Shown here: positions 1 through 11,278 of the stretch, piece by piece
How positions within the stretch are numbered: the first letter of the stretch is position 1
Layout: every line of letters begins with the position of its first letter
Source of the DNA: Onthophagus taurus
Taxonomy: Eukaryota > Arthropoda > Insecta > Coleoptera > Scarabaeidae
Direction: 5' to 3'
DNA length: 64,000 bases
Assembly (NCBI RefSeq): GCF_036711975.1
Contig: NC_091973.1
Location: 6,758,001 to 6,822,000 of the forward strand
Notes under the pieces: model-generated
What the model was told of the DNA's origin: nothing
Database searches by the model: none
What the model saw: the letters and a program-made list of their open reading frames with translations, nothing else
Translations under genes and position numbers: made by a program

Positions 1-11
1 TGTTATTTAAT

Positions 12-1234
12 ATGGCTAGTTCAGCAAAAAAACAAAAAGTGTAAGATAGAAAGAGTATCAGAGAATTTCAAACTTGGTGGACAGAGAAATATGGCATGAT
101 TAGTATGTTCTGGCACATCGTCTGTGAAACGGCATTTTGAAACAAATCACAAAAAAGCGAACCAGAGCAAAAAGAATTAATTGCAAGTGCATTGAAAGAC
201 AGAAATAAACAGTCAACATCTATGACTAAATATGTTTGCAAAAATTGTCATACGAGCGCGGCAAGTTACGCGGCTACAAATATTATTGCTCCGCATAGTA
301 AACCTTTTCAAGAGGGACAGTTTTTGAAGGAAGTCTGGTTAGATAGAAGACAATTCAGCGTATCAAAAATACTCTTTTATCTAGAAATACAATAAAAGAA
401 AAAATCTTAAAACTAGCCGAAAATGTAACAGATCAACAAAAAATTGACATTAGCTCTGCTTCTTTTATATCGCTATGTTCGTTTAGCTGTTTTTGCTCAA
501 TATTACGTTGGAAACGTCATTAAGAAAGAATTAATTGCGATCAAATCGTTGATGAACTGATGTTGCTCCAAGTATGGTGGGTAAAAAAAATGATTTCATA
601 AGTTTATTTCAAACAGACGTAGGGCAATCGATTCTTCAATTCCACTGAACAAGCCTTGTGTGCTAAGAGTGGTTTGATAATGTAATGGCGGTAGTCGCAA
701 AAATATTCAACCTCATCTCGTCGCAGGCTTTAAACAGGCGAAAGTTCGATGCTTCGTTAGATGAAGTCAACTCGGTGTACAATGGCTTACTGATGTTCGC
801 TGGTTTAGTCGCTTGGAAGAAATCAGACTGTTTCTGCAAAATGAGGGAAAAGTTGAAGAATACCTACACTTGCTGGATGTTATGTGGCTTTCATAATTGA
901 TATTTTTTACAGACATTTAAATGTTAAACATAAATTAATTAAAATAATTCGCGCTTTTGAGACTAAACTGCAAGTTTTCAGGGACGATATTATCACAAAC
1001 TACAAGTATTTTCCAAATTTGAAAAAATATTTCAACGATTTGGAAATATATGAGAAACCAGACGAAAACCAAGTTACTGAAGAATTTATTTCTGTGATTG
1101 ATTCTTCAATCAGGGAATTATTATCGGAAATACTCAAGCTTATTATGTACCCTGATGTGATGTCATTGGATAAACTGAATTTGTCCCAATTGGACAAAAT
1201 TCAAAACATGGAATGCGTTACCAAACACATTTAA
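12..1234 (+). pseudogene. hAT-type transposase relic (GTF2IRD2/EPM2AIP1-like)
   Basis: Reading all three plus frames gives scattered pieces of one protein. The N-terminus begins MASSAKKQKV and is followed by a WTEKYGMI segment, as in the zinc-finger end of GTF2IRD2/ZBED-like hAT proteins. A middle block at 685-900 contains SLDEVNSVYNGLLMFAG. A C-terminal block at 884-1234 contains HLNVKHKLIKIIRAFETKL. Family members carry these blocks in this order as one hAT transposase. Here frameshifts and stops separate them, and the block normally lying between the zinc finger and the middle part is mostly absent. It is a dead DNA-transposon copy downstream of, or within an intron of, the minus-strand TECR gene. 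The family call rests on motif memory; the hAT assignment is firmer than the exact subfamily. Confidence 0.7.
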
Positions 1235-1844
1235 TTGTTTGAAGAAGCTGGCTCATGCCATTTTAACAATATTTTTTTGCCTACGAGTCATTATTTTCAG
1301 AGATAAATAACATTAAAGACTCGGTTTGACAGATGACTCCAGTTCAGCATGCATTCTGCTAAAAGTAACATCTTACAACCCTAACATATGTTATTTATCA
1401 TCTAATCTGCAACAACAGAAGTCACACTAATTTTACATTAATTTAAATTACGCGTATAATTGCAAAATGTTCCTATTTTTTTGTAGTAAATAAAGAGTTT
1501 TGACTTGATAGTATTTATTGATTGTATTATTTATTCCCAACAATTAGAAAGTCGAAATTTTTTATGGCACGTCTATGACTATATTAAACATTTCTTTAGA
1601 AAAATCTAGAACAATGAAAAATTTTAAAATCAAAAAATGAAGAGCTAACTTCCCACATTCTGTACGAACACTTTCGTGTGATCAGAAAAAGTAATTTATC
1701 TTTGTTATCTTTCCTAATTCTTACTAGAAGCATATATTTTAATTTTAAATCATTATTAATCGCTGAAAATATGTAAAATGTTTCATAACATTCATAAATA
1801 CGAATTTCTGGGCTGTATGAAGACTTTTGTGACAAAGTGTAATG
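1235..1844. other. AT-rich non-coding stretch
   Basis: No convincing ORF, RNA gene or repeat is visible here. An 86-codon minus ORF at 1596-1856 has no recognisable motif and I treat it as chance. If the TECR gene continues to the left, this is intron sequence. Confidence 0.4.
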
Positions 1845-2215
1845 GCCCCTCTTCACTATTGCTCAAGATGGACACAGTGGTATAGTCTAGATGGCCCACC
1901 TAATGGACCACTATAAGCAAAAGGTGCTGTTGACAACCGAAATGGTTAAGTTGTGTGGACATGCCACTGCGCAGTTAGCTGCGCATGATGGCGCCCTTTA
2001 ATGCGTGGTGTCCCAAAACCATCCTTTACCATTACCATTATCCACCATTTTACACCATACCATTGCTCTATTATAATTTCAATTACAATTTTGTTATTTT
2101 TAAGTTCTTGTTACTATTAATTATATATTATTATTATTATTCATGGCCACTTCAGACCATCTACACAATGGCGATGGCTTGCAGTGGTCCATAATAAGCC
2201 ATAGTGAAGAGGGGC
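1845..2215. mobile_element. Candidate MITE with 15-bp terminal inverted repeats
   Basis: GCCCCTCTTCACTAT at 1845-1859 is the exact reverse complement of 2201-2215. The next 60 bp inward is also partly complementary (both ends contain a GATGG / TGGACCACT motif). The ~371-bp interior has no coding capacity. I see no clean target duplication. It sits on the 3' side of TECR exon 2, so it is probably intronic. Confidence 0.5.
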
Positions 2216-2298
2216 TATAAAAAACACCCGAAAATATGCGTTTTAACCAAATGTGCTGCAAAAATATATAGTTAGCATGGTCGATGACGTCACAAAAA

Positions 2299-2365
2299 GT
2301 GACGTCACGTCGAAACTTAAAAGTGATTTTTCGATTTTTAAGCCACATGATGATTCTTAATATAT
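2299..2365. repeat. Solo terminus of an element also found in the scramblase B intron
   Basis: The palindrome-containing string GTGACGTCACGT, followed by GAAACTT and TTTTTCG and then GCCACATGATGATTCTT, recurs in the same order at 21145-21220. Its inverted form is at 18786-18820. The copy here lies just downstream of the TECR exon 2 donor, so a related mobile element, or a fragment of it, has also landed in TECR. Confidence 0.55.
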
Positions 2366-2378
2366 TTTTTTAACTTAC

Positions 2379-2793
2379 TTAGCCCCTAAAGAATATGGAG
2401 CGTTGGAATTGGCGTAAATAAACGCCGGACGTAACGCAAAAAGAATATATACAATAAGTGGGCCGAAATATTCAGCCACAAAAACCGTTCGCCATCCAAT
2501 TTGAAGCCCCAAGTCTTTAACATAAAGTGTTGACCCATTCGATAATCCCAAACCAGATAGTGATGTGTTATCTTTTAAGTCTTTGCCTTTTAATTCGCTG
2601 CGAATTGATTGGCGATGAATTGATAACTTCTTTATGGCACGTGATATTGCTTTTTTTACGTCTCCAACAGTATCTGATGACTGCATTGAGACTTTGCAAA
2701 GCGATTTATTACTTGTAGAGAAAATGTTTAGCTAAAAAAAAAATATTTTAGGCTATTAAAAATGGGATTTTGTAGATTTTAACTTACCTCCAT
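2379..2793 (-). CDS. TECR: Very-long-chain enoyl-CoA reductase, exons 1-2 (5' end of gene)
   Basis: Two minus-strand exons are visible. Exon 1 is ATGGAG at 2793-2788 followed by GTAAGTT; exon 2 runs 2731-2379 and ends at a GTAAGTT donor. Splicing gives MELNIFSTSNKSLCK..., then a ubiquitin-like region (GDVKKAI, SIRSELKGKDLKDNTSL), then VKDLGLQIGWRTVFVAEYFG and the start of the first membrane segment. This matches the N-terminus of TECR (Drosophila Sc2), the ER enzyme that reduces trans-2-enoyl-CoA in the last step of very-long-chain fatty-acid elongation. The steroid-reductase-like catalytic half is not found in the remaining 2.3 kb to the left. Either the gene continues outside the window beyond a repeat-filled intron, or this copy is broken. 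The two-codon first exon joined to the correct frame argues for a real gene. Confidence 0.8.
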
Positions 2794-3780
2794 GCTGACG
2801 GTGCAAATTAGAAACTTGAAATGATTTCAATTCAGCCGTTAATTATTCAATAATTTTAAAGGTAATTTGATCGCTCTTTGACCACCTAGTGACGTATGCA
2901 ACTTCAAATGACACTAACAATGTAAACAAATATAAAAAATAAGATGTATTTTTTAAAGCTAATTAGAAAATTTTTAAAAAAATTCGTCTAAATTATTGCC
3001 CCATTTATTTGTATTATTATACTTATTTATTTAATATTCTAGAATATTTTTTAGTTACAAAACTTTTAATTGTTGGTACCCATTGAAGTCTTATATACAG
3101 CATGGTCCATTTAAAGTGAAACAAGCGATTATCTCGAAAATTCATTTTATATAAAAATGAACCAAATGAAAGTTGTTCTATGCGAAGGGGGAAATCATAT
3201 TACAATAACATTTTTTGACCTTGATCTTATTTTCAAGGTCATGGCTAATTTTTTAAATGGCACACTACGTTTTTGATTGCAAAATCTGAATCTATGAATA
3301 AAAGTAAAAGAATTAAAAAAAATTACATCATAAAACATCTTTATCTTATAAGAACAAGTATAAAATTTATAATAAATGTTCAAATATTTCCCCACCCACT
3401 TCAATACATTTATTAACCCTTCTACTAAAACTTTCTTTACATCTTAACCTTTAAACACTAAGCGAAAATCTGTGAAAATGGATTTTTTGTCGTCTGCCTC
3501 ACCTTCTTACCCTCTATTAAGTCTGCTTTTAGTTGTTGCGAGGCGCATATCCATTTTCTCAAAATTGTCACGTAGTCGTATATGTGTTACATTTTTTTCT
3601 CGTACCAAAGATCGCAATTTAGTTTATAATGTCGTTATTTGTTACTTTTAGTGTATTAAAGTGTGTATAACATTGTTATAATTATTGTGCAGTGTAAATA
3701 ATCTAGTGATTACTTAAGAACCATGGCTTTACGTTCCTCAGAAATCAAAAAGTGATGTTATCGTTAAGGAACTGAAGCGT
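2794..3780. other. TECR upstream region and TE-derived non-coding DNA
   Basis: The first few hundred bases upstream of the TECR start are AT-rich and probably hold its promoter, though no TATA box is obvious. From about 3100 to 3460 the text is typical of decayed insect DNA transposons: GTGAAACAAGCGATTATCTC, and TGACCTTGATCTT followed by CAAGGTCATGG. About 3460-3720 looks like the 5' flank of the piggyBac relic that follows. No gene is supported. Confidence 0.4.
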
Positions 3781-4384
3781 CAAAAGACTTGTACACAAAC
3801 TAGACCATCGACCATAGAAAGAATTATACAAGGAAAAAATGGACATGCTTGGTCCACTACTCCACCAACAATGACTATTCGTACTATAGCCCGTAACATA
3901 GTTTTAAGACGATGCGGCACAAAAGGTGCAGCAAAACTTTGGAAGCATTTCAATTATTTTTCAGTGATGATTTGATTACAAAAATCGTCCAGCACACAAA
4001 TTCAGAAATAGTACGTAGACAAGTTATGTATTCAAATATTACAGCTACTATCTCGCTAACTACTTTGTTAGAAATAAAGGCTTTACTTGGTTTATTAGTA
4101 TTTCTGAATTACACTGTTGGAAATAATTCACGAGCACACCCTGTATAATCCGAACGCGTGTGTCTAGCGTAATGAAATTCCAACTCAGATACTTAGGAGG
4201 GGTAAAGAAAAATGTCGTCTGCTTTCTATCAACAATGCATGAGGGTGCTACGATTGCACAAAGTGGAAAACGACAATTGATTGAGCATTGTAACGCAACT
4301 AAAGGCAGCGTTGATGCTTTTGATAAAATGTGCTCAACCTCAAGCGGTTCTTACATACAGAAGCATATCCTGCATTATCAATAA
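3781..4384 (+). pseudogene. piggyBac-type transposase relic
   Basis: The translated pieces include GHAWSTTPPTMTIRTIARNI (3841-3900), LEAFQLFFSDDLITKIVQHT with LLEIKALLGLLVF (3940-4110), and KNVVCFLSTMHEGATI with ATKGSVDAFDKMCSTSSGSY (4200-4360). Those are, in order, the pre-DDE linker, the start of the DDE_Tnp_1_7 domain, and the C-terminal segment that is usually TKGGVDTLDxM in active elements. Frame changes after 3900 and a deletion of several hundred residues between the second and third blocks inactivate the copy. No TTAA-bounded ends were found. Confidence 0.75.
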
Positions 4385-4531
4385 TCTAAAACTATAATAA
4401 AAAAAAACTTATTATTCCCATATCGATGAATCTCTATCGCCTCTCTCCTCATTCTTTGGAAGTAATGTCCGTTTCTTGCTAGCACTTTGGTTTTGTCGAA
4501 CTCTATGCTGTGTCAGATTGTTGGATCTTCC

Positions 4532-4985
4532 TTAGTCGGACGTCCGTCTCGTGTTGCTTGATGCGGCACTCGATGTTACATCCAGTTTGGCCAACGTAAT
4601 ATTAGATAGACTCCTGCTCCCCGTAATGGGGTTAGTTTGATGAAGCTTTCGATATACTCCCAGTTCCATGTCCCCATCTGACTTCCTAGTGACTAACATA
4701 TCCAGGAATGGCAACTGTTTTGCAGTTTCTGTTTCCATGGTCTAGAAATTCCTGGAGTTGCTCTTTTCCATGTTTCCAGATCACGAAACATTTCAAACAT
4801 CTCCATGTAAAAATTGGCTATCACAGGACGACGATAGGTAGTATCCACGCATCTTTGACTGGTACTCTGCTGAATAGAGATTCCACGTCGAAACTTACCA
4901 GCATATCCTGAGGGTTTAGCTTCATACTCCTAATTGATTCTACAAAATGTGTGAAGAATCTGACATATGACTCTGTCTTACCTGT
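4532..4985 (-). pseudogene. Penelope-like reverse transcriptase fragment
   Basis: On the minus strand about 4985-4830 reads TESYVRFFTHFVESIRSMKL and then MLVSFDVESLFSRVPV. This is the RT segment holding the first catalytic Asp, in the form VSFDV-SLF typical of Penelope-like elements. Further down, QLPFLDMLVTRK and VYRKLHQTNP (4720-4620) match the segment that follows the second catalytic motif (LPFLDVLV..VYRKPTHT). The YxDD region between them is deleted and the frames are broken. It abuts a Tc1/mariner-like fragment near 4985-5060. Confidence 0.7.
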
Positions 4986-5059
4986 AAAAGAAGACAGAAT
5001 CTTTTCTTAAATCTTGGAAAACAGAAGTAAAAAAACTAAAAAAAAAAACAGAAGTTTTC

Positions 5060-5398
5060 TTAAATCTTGGATTTTCGTCCGCCCAACTATGTAAATTTCT
5101 CAAATTGATGATTCCATCTTTAGAAAAAGTGGATTCATCTGTAAAAAGCACTTTTTCTAAAAACTGATCATCAATTTGGATTTTGTGCTGCATTATTTGG
5201 CAATGTTGCAGTCGCAGTGGGTCTTCCTGAACTTTGTAACAATGAAATGGATAAAGCTGTTGCTCGTGAAGAACACGCCAGACAGTTGTTTTTGAAGTTA
5301 AAAAATGCCTCGCCATATCCAAAGTACTAGCTGTAGTATTTTCTTCTACATAGTCTAGAATATCTTCTTGGCCAACTTTGACTTTTTCGAAGATTTTT
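5060..5398 (-). pseudogene. Tc1/mariner-like (DDE_3, DUF4817-type) transposase fragment
   Basis: The minus strand reads LDYVEENTTASTLDMARHFL, then TTVWRVLHEQQLYPFHCYKV, then EKVLFTDESTFSKDGIINLR and SWADENPR. The order helix-turn-helix, YPFH linker, VLFTDES (first catalytic Asp) and WADENP is characteristic of the DUF4817/DDE_3 insect transposon group. The N-terminal ~80 residues and the C-terminal DDE half are absent. A low-complexity run (FFFSFFTSVF) marks the join to the Penelope fragment. Confidence 0.7.
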
Positions 5399-5877
5399 GT
5401 TTTTTAGTGTTACCATTGAAATCGAAGCTTAATATTTTCGCGTATAACTCGAAAACGGTCAATGTTATCAAAATTTTCAAAGAGTGATAAAAGTTTCTAA
5501 AATAAATTTTCTATTAAAAAGTACAAAAATAAATGTAGGGTTACGAGCGAACAAAAAAGTTCTCAAACAAATTTTAGGGACAGCCTGTATGCTATACAGG
5601 TTGCCGCCGCCCGATCAAAGTCAAAATTAGTTCAATAATTTTGCTTGATATTTGTTTACTCTGTACCAAATTTCAACACTCTACCATAAATGGTATTGAA
5701 AATATTTAGAAAAATTAGTTTTAATTTTTTAGAACTTTGATGGCCCATATCTTGGCCATTTGAAGACTTTTATAATAATTTTTTTTCACGAATCGTCATC
5801 ATTTTTGCTCTAGTATATGAGGTTAATTTTATGCCCCGAGTCACCGGAACACCTTGTATATATAATAGTCCCTAACT
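5399..5877. other. Decayed DNA-transposon non-coding sequence
   Basis: AT-rich text with phrases common at the ends of insect DNA transposons: ACTCGAAAACGGTCAA near 5450, AGGGACAGCCTGTATG near 5580, and CACCTTGTATATA near 5850. No ORF or complete element can be delimited. It ends exactly where the truncated non-LTR element begins. Confidence 0.4.
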
Positions 5878-7620
5878 AAAAACGGATTTAAGATACAAGG
5901 GTATGCTGATGACCTGGTAATCACAATCCGAGGTAAATATGATTCAATCATAACTCAGCTAATGCAGAAAGCCCTACTACTCACCAGTACTTGGTGCAGA
6001 AGCAATGGGCTCAGCATCAATCCCAATAAAATCGAAATAGTCCCTTTCACTCGGAGAAGGAAGCTACAAATAAAAGCACCCTCCATTGAAAGTAGAACTA
6101 TTAACCTCAAAACAGAAACTAAATACCTAGGGGTAATACTTGACAGTAAATTAAACTGGAACTCACACTTAGATAAGGTGAGGGAAAAGGCCATCATGGC
6201 AAACCAGATCTGCCGCAGGCTCCTAGGAAGGAACTGGGGTCTCAAACCACGAATGGCTCATTGGGCCTACGTAGCAATAATCAGACCCATGGTCGCCTAC
6301 GCCTCATTGGTTTGGTGGCCAAAAACAAAACATAAGACAGCTCAACAACAGCTGGCACAAATCCAGCGGTTAGCATATCTTAACATAACGGGTGCAATGA
6401 GATCCTGTCCGACGGCTGCTTTGGAAGCCCTACTCGGTCTCACACCACTCCACATATATATACAAAAGGAGGCAGCCTTAAGTGCCTTATCACTGAAAAC
6501 AGTTTCTTCACTCAAGTTGATGCAGGGTAATCTCAGAGGACACCTCGAGATCCTCAAAGACCCATGTCTAAATCACCTGATTGAAATTAAAACGGACCTT
6601 ATACCGACGGAATACAATTTCAACCAACCGTATAAGGTCATATTTAGTAGCAGGGATGATTGGGCGAAAGGAGGGCCTCAACTAAAAAGAGGAGCCCTAG
6701 CCTGGTACACCGATGCTTCAAAGACAGTAAGATCTGGAGTAGGCATGGGCATCAGTGGACCAAACAGCCACATCAAATTGCCCCTCAGCTCGGACTTAAC
6801 AATTTTCCAAGCAGAAGTTCTTGCTATAAACTTCTGCACCGCTTTGAACCTACAGAAGAGACAAAAAGGTGCATCCATAAACATTTTCACAGACAGTCGG
6901 GCCGCCTTAAAGGCAATTCAGGCCTACACGTGTGGCTCCGCACTGATCAGAGAGTGCACCAACAACCTGAGAGAACTCGCTAGGGGCAATGATGTTACCC
7001 TATGGTGGGTTCCAGGTCACAGCAACATTGAGGGCAATGAGAAGGCCGACAAGCTGGCCAAAGAGGCAGCAAACACGCCCTTCATTGGACCCCAACCTGG
7101 ATGTGGACTACAAAAAAGCCACCTAAAACAAATAATCAAAGTCATCTAATTCAAAGATAGCCTTACGCTGGAAAGAACTTCCAGGTCACAGACAAGCGAA
7201 GAGTATGATAACTCCGTCGCAAAACAAAACCAAAGAGGTTTTATGCCTCAGCAAAGGGGATCTAAGAACGCTCTCAGGCTACCTGACCGGCCATGTGCCC
7301 CTAAAATACCACCTCTTCCACATTGGACAAGCTGAGGATCAAACTTGTCGACTATGCAACGACGAGTCAGAAACTGCTGAACATATACTGTGCAATTGCG
7401 TCGCCAGAGGACGTCTAAGGCACAACGTCTTCGGTAAAACTACCCTGTTACCTACCGACATAAAGGTTCAAGACCTCAGGACAATACTAAGGTTCATTAA
7501 GGACCTACATTTGCCCTAAACCTTTGGAGGGCTAAAGTTACAATAGATCTTATAGGTCGCGGTAACGAGAGGGGCCGCCCTCCTCAGCCCGACAGCAATA
7601 ATAATAATAATAATATATAA
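5878..7620 (+). mobile_element. 5'-truncated non-LTR retrotransposon with RNase H (LOA/Jockey-group)
   Basis: The copy starts inside the RT: the frame opens with GYADDLVITI (YADD active site, ~5908), then ETKYLGVILDSKLNWNSHL, which is the end of the RT and thumb. From about 6690 there is a ribonuclease H domain: AWYTDASKT (first Asp), then QAEVLAI (Glu), FTDSRAALKAI (Asp) and VPGHSNIEGNEKADKLAK. A +1 frameshift near 7140 moves the C-terminus into another frame (7150-7519). That part carries the usual CCHC-like motif CRLCNDESETAEHILCNC. The 3' end is a short AAT microsatellite tail at about 7588-7614. Truncation at the 5' end plus a simple-repeat tail is the signature of target-primed reverse transcription. 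RNase H places it in the I/LOA/R1 group; the exact clade is uncertain. Confidence 0.85.
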
Positions 7621-7720
7621 TAGTATATTATTATATGAGCATATAATGAGGGCTATTATTCACGAAGGTTAAGTTTATGTCACGAGCGTAAGCTCATTAT
7701 ATGCGAATAGAATACTATAC

Positions 7721-8159
7721 TTTGTCCACGACTATTGAAATTGATTCCATAAATTTATTGTTTAAATAAATTTTTGAATAAAGGTTAAACGTCAATGTGA
7801 CACAAATTCAATGTTACTAACTGTAACCAACTTCACAACAATTTGTCAAAATTAAGTGTCAGTTTTATAAAACGTCGTTTTCTTTACGAAAATTAATTAA
7901 TTTATGCTTAAATCATACGAAAAAAGGAATTTGTTTAGGTTTTTTATGTCAAACATTTAGAAACTCCTAAAAAATTGAATTAAATTGACGTTTTTTGAAC
8001 TTTTAACGTTTCAAATAATTATTATTAGTCTGGTCAAGATGGCTACCCGTGAATAATGATTATTATTCACCGCTATTATTCACTCCGTGAAAAATGACTA
8101 CCATTTTGTTTTAGAAAACTCATTCATAAGGTATATATTATAAGGTAGTCGTGGACAAA
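7721..8159. mobile_element. Candidate MITE with 14-bp inverted ends
   Basis: TTTGTCCACGACTA at 7721-7734 is the exact reverse complement of 8146-8159. The interior is non-coding and AT-rich. It holds GCTATTATTCAC near 8073 next to ATTATTCACCG; the same GCTATTATTCAC string also lies just outside the left end near 7652. The flanking 7621-7720 may therefore belong to a related, slightly larger element. Confidence 0.45.
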
Positions 8160-8801
8160 TATTTTTTTTTCTTTTTAGTTTGTTAGGGACATTTATTAAT
8201 TTTTATTTGTTCAGCCAATTCATTTTTTATTTTTTTTCGTTTTTACTTATCGGCCACGTTAATTGTTTCAGTTTGAATTTAATTTTGATTTATTACTTTA
8301 TTTTGTTTTTTTTATATATTTATTTTTTTTTGTGTATGGTATTTCCAGGAAGACCAGGACGCCATAAATTGGCTTACTGATGGAAATACTCTTTGGGAAA
8401 TTCTATACTTAGTTATTTTAATGTATTACTTACATTGTAGTATTCTTTTATGCCAATAAATAATTATTATTATTAAAGACCACTTTATTTGCAACGGTTA
8501 ACAAACTTATTACGTTAACTTTGGTACTTTGAGGACATTTGACGTAAAACTTGGTTATATTTCGTTTTATGACATCCAGACTTTAATTGCAAAAGATGAA
8601 ATTTGAATTCAAAAATGTATCGTTAATTATACACAATTCGGGGACACGCTGTATATATTATATATAAAACTTCAATGTTGGTACCGCTGTAACGTAAGTT
8701 GGCAATACGTTTGTACGCTGTGTTTTTAGAGTAAACGGGCGGAGTCCGGTGTGATTGTGTCGTTAGAAATATAACGTTTAAAGAGAAAATACAAGAACAA
8801 T
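8160..8801 (+). other. Retroelement 3' end plus Galphai upstream region and 5' UTR
   Basis: About 8160-8478 is T-rich and ends with CCAATAAATAATTATTATTA. That resembles a non-LTR 3' UTR and tail with no coding part left. From about 8480 to 8801 the sequence leads into the Galphai start. A GC-richer 5' UTR begins near 8730, directly after TGTTTTTAGAG, which could be a splice acceptor from an unseen upstream exon. No TATA box is clear. Confidence 0.4.
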
Positions 8802-10106
<1,305 letters not shown>

Positions 10107-11012
10107 AAATAATTGATTTAATGATTTATACTTTGCACAACGTGATATTTTTTTTTGTATAGCTTAAGGGGTTTCTTCTTGAAAACAAAAACATTAAACA
10201 AGTATGTATTCAAAAGCTCAAACTGTAGATAAAACGAAACGAAAAGATTGAAGAAAAGTGTCTTACAGTGCCAATAAATCCCCAAATATGTTATCTTTAA
10301 TATTTTTTTATCTATTTAAGGGGGTAATACTCTGTATTTTTGTATAAACTTACACTTGTTGTTGTGTCAGGGCACAAATGCAATAACAAAAAAGATTTAA
10401 AATGCCTTGATTTGTTATAAAAATTCTGATATACAACAAAAAGTATTTTTTTATTAGGCTTTTACACCCCCACTCAAGAACTGATTACGACAAAAAAAAT
10501 AATCGTTTATAATCGCACTAATTGACTCAGGATTACATGATATATACATTTATATAAACATTCACTAAAAACAATAAATAGTATTAATTGGAAAATAGTC
10601 TTAAATAAAAAGTTGGCTCATTTTAAGGAACCGTCTTTAAATGGGATTATTATGTTGTTCAAGAAACGAGACAAATTGTATTTATTAATTAAAATATAAA
10701 AATTATTTACTATATTTGTATCTTGTTACGATTTAAGATTCGCGCAGGATGTATATTACTTCCAACTAAATTACTTTTTTTGTACTATAAAACAAACTGA
10801 TATACCTACTGATTTTTTACTTTTATATTTTTTATATTTGAATAATTCAAATTTAACCATTGTAAAATAGATATTATTCAAAATATTTTCATTTCATTTT
10901 TTTTAACAACCTTAACTTAATCCAGATATCGCGACAAAGACCATTAAATTCATCTTTGTATTACATCTAAAACTACTTGTGGTTATTGACGAGCACTATC
11001 TATTATTACTGA
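10107..11012 (+). other. Galphai: Galphai 3' UTR and downstream spacer
   Basis: AT-rich sequence with polyadenylation hexamers AATAAA at 10273-10278 and again near 10573 and 10604. The transcript probably ends between 10290 and 10630. The rest is unremarkable up to the Tc1-like left end. Confidence 0.5.
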
Positions 11013-11278
11013 CAGATAAATCTCACAAAAGTCAAGATACAGTTACGCATTTGATACAAAAGAGCTTACACAGACATTGTGTAGTGAATATTATATTATT
11101 TAAAATAATATGGAAAGAAAAGAAATATCGGTTGAAGTTCGCCATTTAATAGTAAAGTTAAGAAATGAGGGAACATCATATGGTGAAATAGCCAAAATTT
11201 AAATGGAAGTGTATTAAATAAACCACGCATTGGTCGTCCAACAGTGATATCCAACAAGTGCTCCTCAACTGGTAGCAA
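11013..11278 (+). pseudogene. Tc1-like transposon, left part (inverted end and transposase N-terminus)
   Basis: An ATG at 11110 opens MERKEISVEVRHLIVKLRNE followed by GTSYGEIAKI. This is the first helix-turn-helix of Tc1 transposases (usually LSxExRxxIVxLxxxGxSxxxIA). After a stop and frame change come NKPRIGRPTVIS (the GRPR-type linker) and then SAPQLVAN, equivalent to the SAPKLA segment before the DDE domain. Upstream, CAGATAAATCTCACAAAAGT from 11013 resembles the inverted right end at 15680-15700. The ORF is interrupted here by the 143-bp satellite and resumes at 15298. Confidence 0.75.

Noticed and set aside
2294-2310. TGACGTCAC palindromes as CREB sites regulating TECR
   Set aside because: The same sequence is part of a mobile-element end present in another gene's intron. 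Regulatory function is not supported on its own.
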